NCBI GenBank assembly: GCA_963931155.1
Contig: OZ006978.1
Span: 186,001 to 250,000, forward strand
DNA from: CALXVA01 sp944392465
Lineage (GTDB): Bacteria > Bacillota > Clostridia > TANB77 > CAG-508
Direction of reading: 5' to 3'
Length of the DNA stretch: 64,000 bases
Under the pieces are notes generated by a model. That model had not been told where the DNA came from. It was given only the letters and a program-made list of their open reading frames with translations, and did no database searches. Shown piece after piece: positions 52,757-62,255 of the stretch (the stretch's first letter is position 1; the number at the start of each line of letters is the position of its first letter). Position numbers and translations under genes: made by a program.

Positions 52757-53935
52757 TTATAGTGAATATAACGTCGGATGTGTTGTATATTGAAGTGGAT
52801 CTACTCTATATGAGTTTGCAGTTCCACCTATGTATACTTCATAATGTAAATGTGGTCCTGTTGAAATACCTGTATTTCCAGATGTAGCAATTTGTTGTCC
52901 TCTTGATACAGTCTGTCCTGCACTCACACTATATCCTGATAAATGTCCAAAACCTGTATAATATCCATTTCCATGGTCTATCATTATGTAATTGCCATAT
53001 CCAGAAAGCCATCTTGCAATTATAACTTTTCCATTTGCTGGTGCATATACTGGTGCATAGCTAACTGGAATATCTACAGCACCATGGTTTGAAGATGCCC
53101 CAGCTGTTGGTGATGGTCTTGGTCCAAAGTATGATGATATATAATTATAATATGATGTGCTAGATGATAATGGCCAACTTAATGTTCCTTCAAAACTTCC
53201 TATATATCCTCCACCTGATGATTGTGACTGGCTAACTGCTGCTTGAATTTCTGCTTGTGCTTCTTCTATTGCTTCATCAAATTCATCAATAGTTTTTTGT
53301 AGTTCTTTTTCTTTTCCTGATAATGTATTTACTTTAGCTTGTTTAGTTTTTTTAATTACTCCAAGTTTGTCATTTTTTGATTCAACTTCTTTTTTTGCTT
53401 CATCTACTTTATCTTGCTCTTTTTGTAATTCATTTTTTGCTTTTTGAGTTTCCTCTTGCTTCTCTAAAATTGAATCTATAACTTCTTGATCTGCTTGTGT
53501 TATTTCTTCAACTCTGTAATAATTCGAAATAAAAGTTGTAATATTATCTGAAGAAAGAAGTACATCTAAATATGTAACTTGTCCTTTTTCATACATTGCA
53601 ATTAGTCTATTTACTAATAAGTCTTCTCTTTCTTTGTTTTCTTCTTCTAATCTTTTTATTTCTTTTTCTTTTTCTGATATTGAATCTTCTAAATCATCTA
53701 TTTTTGAATTTAATTCGTCTATTTCACTTTCATATTTAGATATTTGTGCATTTAATTCACTAATGTCATCTAAAACAGAATTTTTCTCTGCTGTTACTTC
53801 CTTTTTTTCACTTTCCGCCTCAGATTTTTGTTCTTTAAGATCTTGTAGTTCTGACTGAGTTGCTGCAATTGATGGAATTGCCATGATGTAAAGTAATACA
53901 AATACTAACATAATTGATATAACTTTTTTTATCAT
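52757..53935 (-). CDS. M23 peptidase domain murein hydrolase activator (EnvC-like), copy 1
   Basis: A 392-residue secreted protein with signal peptide (ISIMLVFVLLYIMAIPSIAA), coiled coils (about 25-235) with many Glu/Lys heptads, a Ser-rich linker, and an M23 domain with NHGAVDIPVSYAP and TGPHLHYEVYIGG. The coiled-coil region is the part that usually contacts FtsX. It lies about 100 bases after ftsX. Confidence 0.93.
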   Translation of the reverse strand: MIKKVISIMLVFVLLYIMAIPSIAATQSELQDLKEQKSEAESEKKEVTAEKNSVLDDISELNAQISKYESEIDELNSKIDDLEDSISEKEKEIKRLEEENKEREDLLVNRLIAMYEKGQVTYLDVLLSSDNITTFISNYYRVEEITQADQEVIDSILEKQEETQKAKNELQKEQDKVDEAKKEVESKNDKLGVIKKTKQAKVNTLSGKEKELQKTIDEFDEAIEEAQAEIQAAVSQSQSSGGGYIGSFEGTLSWPLSSSTSYYNYISSYFGPRPSPTAGASSNHGAVDIPVSYAPVYAPANGKVIIARWLSGYGNYIMIDHGNGYYTGFGHLSGYSVSAGQTVSRGQQIATSGNTGISTGPHLHYEVYIGGTANSYRVDPLQYTTHPTLYSL

Positions 53936-54039
53936 AAGCTTCCTCTCTCCTTTTTTTCTTTTTTAGTTTATTATCTATTTTAATTTTGTTTTCGCTAACT
54001 TTGATGATTTATATGTTAATTTTATATTTAAAAATCATA

Positions 54040-54945
54040 TTATACTTCTAGGTATTTTTTCATTGAAATAGCACTACCTATTGCACCAATTCCTATTCCC
54101 ATTAATATATATACTACAAATAACATTGAAAGCATATCTGAGAATGTTAATAAATTAATTTGTAATGTTGTTATCATTGAGCTTGTAACTAATTTGTTTA
54201 CAATAAAATTATATACAAATCCAAGTATTACTACAGAAATTAATGCTGATACAATTCCTATAATTATACCTTCTACCATAAATGGCCATCTTATGAAACC
54301 ATTTGTTGCTCCAACATATTTCATGATAGATATTTCTCTTCTTCTTGCATGAACTGTAAGCTTTATTGTATTTGCTATAATAAATATAGATATAAGTACT
54401 AGTAATACCAATACTACAAATGTAGCTGTTCTTATACCATTTGCAATATCAACAAGTTTATTAACAGTTTGATTTCCAGCCTCTACATCATCAACATTTG
54501 CAAATGTTCTTATTTGTGATTGAACTTCATCATTTTTTGTCAAATCTGTTAATGTTACAACAAATGAGGCTCTAAAAGGATTATAGCCATCTGCTGTATA
54601 ATCACTCAGAAACTTATTAATGTCTGGTGACCAACTTTTTACTTCATTTAAAGCTTGTTCTTTTGATACATATTCTACTGTGTTTACATATTGTATGGAC
54701 TTTATCTTTTGTTCTATTTCTGCTTCTTGTTCTGTTGTTGCTTCTGGGTTTATAAATACTTGCATTGCTTGCTCTGATTGTATTTGTTCCATTATATAGT
54801 TAATATTTTCTCCTATAAGAAAAAATATACCAAATATAAACATTGTTGCACACATTATAACAATTGATGCTGCTGTTGATTTTTTGTTTTTAAAAAAGTT
54901 TCTAAAACCTTCTCCGATTAAATAACCAAAAATACTATATTTCAC
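54040..54945 (-). CDS. ftsX: Cell division protein FtsX
   Basis: Membrane subunit of FtsEX, about 302 residues, with four helices (about 25-45, 175-200, 222-245 and 270-295) and a large outer loop between helices 1 and 2. It transmits ATP-driven changes to peptidoglycan hydrolases outside the cell. The N-terminus GYLIGEGFRNFFKNKKST fits the family. Starts are possible at 54969, 54951 and 54945; AAGGTGG gives the best spacing to the GTG at 54945. It overlaps or abuts ftsE. Confidence 0.93.
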   Translation of the reverse strand: MKYSIFGYLIGEGFRNFFKNKKSTAASIVIMCATMFIFGIFFLIGENINYIMEQIQSEQAMQVFINPEATTEQEAEIEQKIKSIQYVNTVEYVSKEQALNEVKSWSPDINKFLSDYTADGYNPFRASFVVTLTDLTKNDEVQSQIRTFANVDDVEAGNQTVNKLVDIANGIRTATFVVLVLLVLISIFIIANTIKLTVHARRREISIMKYVGATNGFIRWPFMVEGIIIGIVSALISVVILGFVYNFIVNKLVTSSMITTLQINLLTFSDMLSMLFVVYILMGIGIGAIGSAISMKKYLEV

Positions 54946-55621
54946 TATCATAACCACCTTTTTTATCATCTCTAATTATGTTGCCTTTTTCTATTTGTAT
55001 AACCCTTTTTTTCATTTTATCAACTATGTCCTTCGCATGTGTTGCAACAACTACTGTTGTTCCCCTTGCATTAATATCTCTAAGCAAGGTCATTATTTCC
55101 CATGCCGTTTCCGGGTCTAGATTTCCTGTAGGCTCATCTGCAATAATCATTGATGGATTATTTACCAATGCTCTAGCTAGAGCAACTCTTTGTTGTTCTC
55201 CTCCTGATAGTTCATTTGGGTATACTTTTGCTTTATCACTTAATCCAACTAAAGATAATACCATAGGTACTTGTCTTCTTATGTGTTTTGGTGTAGACCT
55301 TACAATATACATTGCATAAGCTACATTATCGTATACTGTTCTATCTGGCAATAGTCTGAAATCTTGAAATACCACTCCCATACTTCTTCTTAAGAAAGGT
55401 ATTCTCTTAGGTTTTAAGTAAGTTGTATCTTTTCCGTTAATTATTATGTGTCCTGATGTTGGTTCTTCTTCTTTTAAAATTAGTTTTATTAAAGTTGATT
55501 TTCCTGATCCTGAGCTACCTACTAAAAATGCAAATTCTCCTTTGTCTATCTTAAAGTTTGCGTTATGTACTGCTTCTGTTCCAGTATCATATTTTTTACT
55601 TACATTTCTAAACTCAATCAT
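54935..55621 (-). CDS. ftsE: Cell division ATP-binding protein FtsE
   Basis: ABC ATPase of 228 residues. Walker A is VGSSGSGKSTLIKLI, the signature is NELSGGEQQRVALARAL and Walker B is MIIADEPTGNLDPE. Opens IEFRNVSKKYDTGTEAVHN, typical of FtsE. First gene of the ftsE-ftsX-M23-M23-ctpA block. Confidence 0.96.
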   Translation of the reverse strand: MIEFRNVSKKYDTGTEAVHNANFKIDKGEFAFLVGSSGSGKSTLIKLILKEEEPTSGHIIINGKDTTYLKPKRIPFLRRSMGVVFQDFRLLPDRTVYDNVAYAMYIVRSTPKHIRRQVPMVLSLVGLSDKAKVYPNELSGGEQQRVALARALVNNPSMIIADEPTGNLDPETAWEIMTLLRDINARGTTVVVATHAKDIVDKMKKRVIQIEKGNIIRDDKKGGYDSEI

Positions 55622-55733
55622 ATTTTTCTCCTTTTGTAAAATATATATTTGTGTATAAATTTTTCTTTTTTTCCTAATAATTTACTCATATATCATAACA
55701 ATAAAAATAAATATTTGCAATAGTTTTTTCATC

Positions 55734-55781
55734 AAAAAACCACATAAATTTTTATATAAAAATCATTTATGTGGTTTTTAC
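55734..55781. terminator. Bidirectional terminator upstream of ftsE
   Basis: AAAAACCACATAAAT pairs with ATTTATGTGGTTTTT, with T-tracts on both strands. Confidence 0.85.
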
Positions 55782-55839
55782 TTGTTTTTTCTTTATTTTT
55801 CTTTTTCTATGTTGTACATGCCAAAATTTGTGAATTTTT

Positions 55840-55911
55840 TATGTAATAGGAAATTTCTCCGAAATTCCTATTACATAAAAATGCTATAATCGCCATTGCC
55901 TTTAGGATTTC
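55840..55911 (+). repeat. Dispersed palindromic repeat, copy D
   Basis: TATGTAATAGGAAATTTC and GAAATTCCTATTACATA (55840-55876) form a near-perfect palindrome. The next bases, ending in GCTATAATCGCCATTGCC (55883-55900), align with the flank of the repeat at 32105. Confidence 0.7.
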
Positions 55912-55976
55912 CTCCTTATAGTCGGAAACCTAAATCGGCACAAACAAAGGGCGACCAAGGTCGCTTTGTTTTTTAA
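55885..55976 (+). ncRNA. Candidate small RNA with UCCUCC-bearing stem-loop
   Basis: An extended -10 (TGCTATAAT) ends at 55890. Downstream a stem-loop at 55897-55940 pairs TGCC, TTTAGG and TTTCC with GGAAA, CCTAAA and GGCA. The single-stranded loop carries TCCTCC-like anti-Shine-Dalgarno bases, partly in the closing stem. A terminator follows (55943-55976): AACAAA and GCGACC pairing with GGTCGC and TTTGTT, then six T. A transcript of about 80 bases is predicted. On the minus strand the same hairpin could end the transketolase transcript, so the RNA is a hypothesis. Confidence 0.45.
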
Positions 55977-56023
55977 TATAATATTTTAAAATTTCATTTT
56001 TTAATATATTTAATTAATAAACA

Positions 56024-56965
56024 TTACATGAATTTGTTAACAATTGCCATTGCGTCTATTTTAAAATATCTCATCAATTCTTCTGCTTTTCCACTTCTGC
56101 CAAACACATCCGGAATACCCATTTTTTCTACTTTTACAGGATATTCTTCAGATAAAACCTCACTTACTGCTGTTCCAAGACCATTTATTATACTATGATC
56201 TTCTACTGTAATAATTCTTTTAGTTTCTTTTGCACTTTTTAGAATAATTTCTCTATCTATTGGTTTAATTGTATGCATATCTATTACTCTAACATTTATT
56301 CCATGTTCTTTTAATATTTCTTTTGCTTTAATTGCTTCTGCTACAGTATCCCCTGTTGCTATTATGGTTGCATCTGTTCCTTTTCCTATTTGTATTCCTT
56401 TTCCTAATTCAAATTTCTCTACATCTTTTTCATTATAGATTATTGGTGTTTTCATTCTACATAAACGTAAATATGCAGGTCCATTAATTTTTGCGATTTC
56501 TCTAACTGCCCATTTTGTCTGAAGGTCATCCGATGTACTCATAACAGTCATATTTGGCAGTCCTCTCATTAATCCTAAATCTTCTAGCATTTGATGTGTT
56601 GCACCATCTTCTCCGACTGTTATTCCTGCATGTGTTGCACATATTTTCACATTTAATTTTGGATATGCAATACTGTTTCTAACTTGTTCATATGCTCGTC
56701 CAACTGCAAACATAGCAAAAGTGCTAGCAAATGGTATTTTTCCAAAGGTTGAAAGACCAGCTGCTATTCCCATCATATTTTGCTCTGCAATTCCTACATT
56801 TATAAATCTATCTGGAAATTCTTTTGCAAACAATGCAGTTTTAGTTGCTGAAGATAAATCAGCATCTAAAACAACTATATTTTCATTTTCTTTTCCTAAT
56901 TCTAATAGCATTTCTCCGTAACTATCTCTTGTTGCTTTTTTTATTTCTTCCATTTTTAAATTCAT
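56024..56965 (-). CDS. Transketolase, C-terminal subunit
   Basis: A 313-residue protein with the pyrimidine-binding domain (LDADLSSATKTALFAKEFPD, FINVGIAEQNMMGIAAGLS) and C-terminal domain (TKRIITVEDHSIINGLGTAV) of transketolase. It combines with the separately encoded N-terminal subunit to transfer two-carbon units in the pentose phosphate pathway. The start could be the first ATG or the Met at codon 5 (MEEIKKATRDSYGE), which has better spacing to AAAGGAA. The two subunit genes are 100 bases apart. Confidence 0.94.
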   Translation of the reverse strand: MNLKMEEIKKATRDSYGEMLLELGKENENIVVLDADLSSATKTALFAKEFPDRFINVGIAEQNMMGIAAGLSTFGKIPFASTFAMFAVGRAYEQVRNSIAYPKLNVKICATHAGITVGEDGATHQMLEDLGLMRGLPNMTVMSTSDDLQTKWAVREIAKINGPAYLRLCRMKTPIIYNEKDVEKFELGKGIQIGKGTDATIIATGDTVAEAIKAKEILKEHGINVRVIDMHTIKPIDREIILKSAKETKRIITVEDHSIINGLGTAVSEVLSEEYPVKVEKMGIPDVFGRSGKAEELMRYFKIDAMAIVNKFM

Positions 56966-57070
56966 TCCTTTCTTTCTTATTTTGAAGGCATAAATAGTTT
57001 AGAGGTTAAAATTAGCCATCTTAAAGATTGTAAAAATTTTTAGGCATAGTGAATTGTTTTTATGCCTTTA

Positions 57071-57892
57071 TTAATCTTCTAGCTCTTTCATTGCTATTTT
57101 ATATTCGTCTTCTTTTGGAGCTTTTCCATGCCATTCAGCTTTATTTTCCATAAATGATACTCCTTTTCCTTTTATCGTTTTTGCAATTATAGCTGTAGGC
57201 TTTCCTTTTGTTTGTTTTGCAGTAGTTACGGCATCAATAATACTGCTTATATCATGTCCATTTATGTTTAACACATTAAATCCAAAGCTCAAGAATTTTT
57301 CTGTGATATTATTCATTCCTCCAACTTTTTCTATTTCTCCATCTATCTGTAGATTATTATTATCTATTATAACACATAAATTATCTAGTTCATATTTACT
57401 TGCAATATTACAAGCCTCCCAAACTTGTCCTTCTTCTATTTCTCCATCACCTAATATGCAAAAAACTTTGCAACCAGCTTTATCCATTTTAGAGGCAATT
57501 GCCATTCCAACTGCAGATGATATTCCTTGACCTAATGAACCTGTAGTCATATCTACTCCCGGTACCTTGTTCATATCTGGATGGCCTTGAAGATTACTTC
57601 CTATTTTTCTAAAAGTTTGTAATAACTCTTTATTAAAATATCCTTTTCTAGCAAGAACACTATATAAGGCTGGTGATGCATGACCTTTTGATAATACTAA
57701 TCTATCACGGTTTGGATCATTTGGCTTTTTTTCATCAACATTCATTTGATTAAAATATAATACTGTTAAAATATCTGCACATGAAAGAGCTCCTCCTGGA
57801 TGCCCTGAACCTGCATTATATACTTCTTCTATGATTCCTCTTCTTACTTCTTTTGCAATTTTTTCTAAAGCTTCAATACTAGTTACCTTCAT
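57071..57892 (-). CDS. Transketolase, N-terminal subunit
   Basis: A 273-residue thiamine-diphosphate-binding half of transketolase. Motifs are NAGSGHPGGALSCADIL, HASPALYSVLARKG, GSLGQGISSAVGMAIA and the ThDP site LGDGEIEEGQVWEACNIASK. I start at 57892, where GGAGGG precedes the ATG by 9 bases, instead of the longer frame beginning MNEKTFF. Confidence 0.95.
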   Translation of the reverse strand: MKVTSIEALEKIAKEVRRGIIEEVYNAGSGHPGGALSCADILTVLYFNQMNVDEKKPNDPNRDRLVLSKGHASPALYSVLARKGYFNKELLQTFRKIGSNLQGHPDMNKVPGVDMTTGSLGQGISSAVGMAIASKMDKAGCKVFCILGDGEIEEGQVWEACNIASKYELDNLCVIIDNNNLQIDGEIEKVGGMNNITEKFLSFGFNVLNINGHDISSIIDAVTTAKQTKGKPTAIIAKTIKGKGVSFMENKAEWHGKAPKEDEYKIAMKELED

Positions 57893-58111
57893 ACTACTTA
57901 TCCCTCCTAAAAAGAATGTTTTTTCATTCACATATATTTTCTATTTATCTTTCTATGTAATAATAGTTTCATATAATTTTTCTATTATATAACAAAAGAA
58001 TAGAAATATATGAATAAAACTTATTGTTTTTGTAATATTCAAGAACAAAGGTCAACTCTATTTCTTTGTTCCTAATATTTTGCCTTTTTCATATAATTCT
58101 ATTCCCCTTCT

Positions 58112-61039
58112 TTACATGACTGAATTTGCCATAACATTTTCACTCACAGTTGTATTTTCTATTTCATTTGTATGGTTGTTATTTTTTCTATCTTCTTTTG
58201 CTTTTTCTTCTTGCTCTTTTTTATCTTCTTCAACAACATTTTCTAATTGGTCAATTAAACTTTGTAATCTTTGAATATCTTTTCCCATCATTTCATAGTC
58301 ACCATTTGATGTAGATTCTTTTAAATTTCCATTTGCTTTAATTACAGCATCTACTAAATCTTCAACATTATCAGTATTTTCAACTTCGATTGCTACAGCA
58401 TATTGAGATACTAAGTTTCTTAATGCTTGTGTTAAATTATCTCCTATGGCAACTTTATTTCCTGATGCAACAACCACCTTCTTTAATGTTGGTGTTGAAT
58501 CTTCTTCATTAATATATTGTTGATATACTGGTTCCACATATAGTAATGTGTTATCAAGTGGTACTATTATCATATTTTTGCTTATTTTTGTTCCTGTAAC
58601 ATTTAATGAATCTAACTCGCTTGATATTTCTTCATCTTGTTCTATTTGTGTATCTAGTTGCATTGGCCCTAATATATTGCTATCTGATGCAAATTTATAT
58701 ATTGTAAGTTTTGGTGTTCCACCTTCATAAGTTCCTACCATATATGATGATATATTCTGTTTTTCATATGGTGTATATGGTATGACTAATCCTAATTCAC
58801 TTTTTTGTGAATCTACTGTTTTTACCATCGTATAGTATGGTTCTATGTCTGTTCCTGTCTTTGTTGATACTTTTCCAGTATTATGTGTTGCTATATCCCA
58901 TACATCATCTCCTCTATATAATACATCTGGTTGAACATCATGATATCTTTGAGCTATTTCTGCTTGAATATTATACAAGAATTCAGGATATATAAATTGA
59001 CTACTTATATCACTTGGAATATCCTTATCTTCAGCAAATAAGTCTGGATATATTTTTTTATATGCACTTGCTATTGGATCTGATTTATCTGTAATATAAA
59101 ATCTTACTGCTCCATCATATGCATTTATCAATACTTTAATAGAATTTCTTATATAATTTAATTCCAATTTATTTATAGCATCTAATTGAAGTGTTGTTTT
59201 TTGTGAATATGGATAATTATTTGATGTTGTATAAGCATCCAATACCCATATTAAATTTCCATTATCATCTACTACCATATATGGGTTTTCATCATATAAT
59301 AAATATGGCATTAATGTTTTTGCTCTTTCTATTATATTTCTATTTGTTAAAATTTTACTATCTGCATTTACATTTGCTGAAAATGCTAATTTTAAGTCTC
59401 CTTCTTTTATTCCTAAAATAAATCTGTCTATAAAGTTTAAGCTTAATCCAGCATCTCCCTCATAGATATTTTCTGCATTTGTTGTACTAGATTCTGGATA
59501 GTCAAATTCACTTCTATTTTTGCTATTTGTTACTACATTATTATTTGTTTGCAACCCAAAATATATTCTTGGTTCTTTTACAGGTACTATGTTGTCATCT
59601 TTTGCTTTAAAATCTTTTTGTAATTTAATTAAATTTCCATTTTCATCTGTTGATGTCGCAGATGTAACAACTATACCATAACCATGAGTATATTCGTAAG
59701 TTTGATTATTGTATGTTCCATTATCATTTGCAATTTCTCTAGGTGAAATATATATTAATTGTTGTTTTCCATTAACTCTATAACTAGAGATTTTAGCTGT
59801 ATCGTATGTGTAATAGCCTTTTTCTGTTTGTATAGTATTTAAATCTTGTAATACAGTATCTTTATCGACAATTGCAATATTGCTAATTGTATCTGCTAAT
59901 GTATTTAATGTATCTTCTGTAATTGTTTCTCCACCGTTATCAATTGTGTATACTTGAGAACCTTCTAGACCATATGCTTGTTTTGTATATGTTATATTGT
60001 TTTGTATATTTTTTTCTTCTTTATCCAATTCATTTGGATTAATAAATATTACTTGGAATAGTGCCATTATGATTAATAAAATTATTAAGTAAATCGGTAC
60101 TACTAAAATCCACATTATTACTTTTTTTGTTTTGTGTTCATTAAATTTTTTTATTGCCATGAATACTGATACAATAATAAGAATTGGAAGAAGCATATAA
60201 CCCCATAATTTTATTGTTGTATCTGTAACTCCTGCACCATATATTGAATATGTTTTATCTTCTTGCAAATTCAAAAATTTATTAAATCCAATATCTTGTG
60301 TTTTTATTAACACAAATCCTGCTATAAATATTGCTAATATTTTTAGGTTTGTAAATAATTGTTTTAAAAGATTACTTCTTTTTAATAAATCTCTATCTAA
60401 TCCATCAAAACAAATATTAAATACTGCAATATAATATATTACCGTATATATTGTTAAACCAATTATTAAGAAAATTGCATACATAAGTATTGTTTCAATA
60501 AATGGTTTTTGGAACATAAAATATCCTATATCTAGTCCAAAAATCGGATCTTGTATATTAAATGTTGTACTATTTGTAAATAACATAAATTGATTTAAAA
60601 TTACTTCTGATGTTATTGCACTTACTATTACAGATATTATAAATGATAAAGATTTATTTGGCAGTTTTGGCATTTCTTTTTTTTCTGTATCGAAAAATGT
60701 TTTTAATGCTTTTTTTATTCTATTGTTATTTAGATACATAACAATAAATAAGAATATAAAATTAATTACAAAAGTTATAGACATGTAATTAACATTTTGC
60801 CAGAATATATCCACATATTCTTCACCAATTTCAAGTATTTCTAAGTATTCTCCTCTAAAGAAAATATAACCTATTACAGCTACTAATACTATAAAAAATA
60901 ATACTATAAACATTCTTCTTTTACTTTTCTTTTTAGTTTTAGTAGCAGTGTTACTATCTTGTTTTATGTTAATATTGTTTATACTTTTTTCTTCATCTTT
61001 AGCTGTATTTATACTTTTTTCTTTGTTTTCTGCACTCAT
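58112..61039 (-). CDS. UPF0182 family membrane protein
   Basis: A 975-residue protein of COG1615. The basic, charged N-terminus (about 40 residues) is followed by seven membrane helices (to about 340), then a large outer domain with family stretches YGLEGSQVYTID, YTHGYGIVVTSAT and NPYMVVDDNGNLIWVLDAYT. The C-terminus has a Glu/Lys-rich tail. Function is unknown despite wide conservation in Gram-positives. It lies 16 bases after ftsY in transcription order. Confidence 0.93.
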   Translation of the reverse strand: MSAENKEKSINTAKDEEKSINNINIKQDSNTATKTKKKSKRRMFIVLFFIVLVAVIGYIFFRGEYLEILEIGEEYVDIFWQNVNYMSITFVINFIFLFIVMYLNNNRIKKALKTFFDTEKKEMPKLPNKSLSFIISVIVSAITSEVILNQFMLFTNSTTFNIQDPIFGLDIGYFMFQKPFIETILMYAIFLIIGLTIYTVIYYIAVFNICFDGLDRDLLKRSNLLKQLFTNLKILAIFIAGFVLIKTQDIGFNKFLNLQEDKTYSIYGAGVTDTTIKLWGYMLLPILIIVSVFMAIKKFNEHKTKKVIMWILVVPIYLIILLIIMALFQVIFINPNELDKEEKNIQNNITYTKQAYGLEGSQVYTIDNGGETITEDTLNTLADTISNIAIVDKDTVLQDLNTIQTEKGYYTYDTAKISSYRVNGKQQLIYISPREIANDNGTYNNQTYEYTHGYGIVVTSATSTDENGNLIKLQKDFKAKDDNIVPVKEPRIYFGLQTNNNVVTNSKNRSEFDYPESSTTNAENIYEGDAGLSLNFIDRFILGIKEGDLKLAFSANVNADSKILTNRNIIERAKTLMPYLLYDENPYMVVDDNGNLIWVLDAYTTSNNYPYSQKTTLQLDAINKLELNYIRNSIKVLINAYDGAVRFYITDKSDPIASAYKKIYPDLFAEDKDIPSDISSQFIYPEFLYNIQAEIAQRYHDVQPDVLYRGDDVWDIATHNTGKVSTKTGTDIEPYYTMVKTVDSQKSELGLVIPYTPYEKQNISSYMVGTYEGGTPKLTIYKFASDSNILGPMQLDTQIEQDEEISSELDSLNVTGTKISKNMIIVPLDNTLLYVEPVYQQYINEEDSTPTLKKVVVASGNKVAIGDNLTQALRNLVSQYAVAIEVENTDNVEDLVDAVIKANGNLKESTSNGDYEMMGKDIQRLQSLIDQLENVVEEDKKEQEEKAKEDRKNNNHTNEIENTTVSENVMANSVM

Positions 61040-61054
61040 AAGCTTCTCCTTTCG

Positions 61055-61960
61055 TTATATTAATGCCTTAACAAAATCTTCGCTATTAAATATTTCCATA
61101 TCATCTATTTGTTCACCAATTCCTATAAATTTTACTGGCATTTTATTTTCTTCTACAATTCCAATAACTACTCCACCTTTTGCTGTTCCATCAAGTTTTG
61201 TAAGTATTAATCCAGTTATATCAACTGTTTCTTTAAAGGCTTTTACTTGGCTTATTGCATTTTGTCCAGTTGTTGCATCTAAAACCATAAGTATTTCTTT
61301 TGATGCATCTGGAAGTTCTTTATCTATTACCTTTTTAATTTTTACAAGCTCGTCCATCAAATATTTTTTATTATGCAATCTTCCTGCTGTATCACAAATA
61401 AGTACATCCGCATTTTTTTCTTTTGTAACTTTAATTGCATCATATACAACTGAAGCAGGGTCAACTCCTTCTTCTCTTTTTACTATATCACAACCTGCTC
61501 TATTAGCCCATATTTCTAGTTGTTCTACAGCTGCTGCTCTAAATGTATCTGCAGCAGCAACAACTACTTTTTTACCATCTTGTTTTAATCTATTTGCAAT
61601 TTTTCCTATTGAAGTAGTCTTTCCAACTCCATTTACACCAACCACTAATATTACAGATGGATTTGTTTCTAAGTGTAATGAATTATCAACAGAATCTAAA
61701 ATTGTTTGTATTTCTTCTCTTAATGCTTGTTTTACATCTTCAGCATCTTCTATTTTTTGTTTTTTTATTCTGTCTCTAAGATTGTTAATTATTTTAGTTG
61801 ATGTTTCTACTCCAACATCAGACATAATTAAAACTTCTTCTAATTCTTCTAGTAAGTCTTCATCCACTTTTCTAAATGTGCTAAAAACATTGTTTATTTT
61901 TTCTTCAAATGAATTTTTTGTTTTACTTAATCCCTTTTTTAATTTATCAAAAAAGCCCAT
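61055..61960 (-). CDS. ftsY: Signal recognition particle receptor FtsY
   Basis: SRP GTPase that docks ribosome-SRP complexes at the membrane. About 301 residues without the long acidic A domain, as usual in Bacillota. N domain then G domain: VVGVNGVGKTTSIGKIA (P-loop), DTFRAAAVEQLEIWANRAG, CDTAGRLHNKKYLMDEL and TKLDGTAKGGVVIGI. The start at 61960 has CGGAGG 6 bases upstream and gives MGFFDKLKKGLSKTK. Confidence 0.97.
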   Translation of the reverse strand: MGFFDKLKKGLSKTKNSFEEKINNVFSTFRKVDEDLLEELEEVLIMSDVGVETSTKIINNLRDRIKKQKIEDAEDVKQALREEIQTILDSVDNSLHLETNPSVILVVGVNGVGKTTSIGKIANRLKQDGKKVVVAAADTFRAAAVEQLEIWANRAGCDIVKREEGVDPASVVYDAIKVTKEKNADVLICDTAGRLHNKKYLMDELVKIKKVIDKELPDASKEILMVLDATTGQNAISQVKAFKETVDITGLILTKLDGTAKGGVVIGIVEENKMPVKFIGIGEQIDDMEIFNSEDFVKALI

Positions 61961-62045
61961 TGTTTCCTCCGAAATCATTATTTAAATTTAGTATTTTACA
62001 TTTGATATTATATTATTTTTAGCAATTTATGTCAATGTCTATTTT

Positions 62046-62092
62046 TTTATATACAAAAATAACTTACAAACTTTTAGAGTTCGTAAGTTACT
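62046..62092 (-). terminator. Terminator of tRNA-Thr
   Basis: AACTTACGAAC pairs with GTTTGTAAGTT on the minus strand, followed by ATTTTTG. It lies 6 bases after the tRNA. Confidence 0.8.
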
Positions 62093-62098
62093 ATAAAT

Positions 62099-62174
62099 TG
62101 GAGCCAATAAGCAGAATCGAACTGCTGACCTACGGGTTACGAATCCGTTGCTCTACCAACTGAGCTATATTGGC
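62099..62174 (-). tRNA. tRNA-Thr (CGT)
   Basis: 76 bases with encoded CCA. Anticodon loop TTCGTAA gives CGT. Acceptor GCCAATA pairs with TATTGGC; D-loop and T-loop consensus intact. Located between ftsY and the surface protein gene. Confidence 0.96.
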
Positions 62175-62183
62175 AAATACTAT

Positions 62184-62214
62184 GAGATACTAATTTTTAT
62201 TTAATTAGTATCTC
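62184..62214. terminator. Hairpin downstream of the surface protein gene
   Basis: GAGATACTAAT pairs perfectly with ATTAGTATCTC. T-tracts are weak, but its position suits a terminator for the gene at 62256 or processing before tRNA-Thr. Confidence 0.5.
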
Positions 62215-62255
62215 TTATATTAATTTATTTTTTTAATCTCTATTTTCTCTTCTTT

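Noticed and set aside
60948..61985. Long plus-strand open frame of 345 codons
   Set aside because: It is antisense to ftsY; the Ser/Phe-rich composition is a by-product of the coding strand, and no ribosome site is seen.
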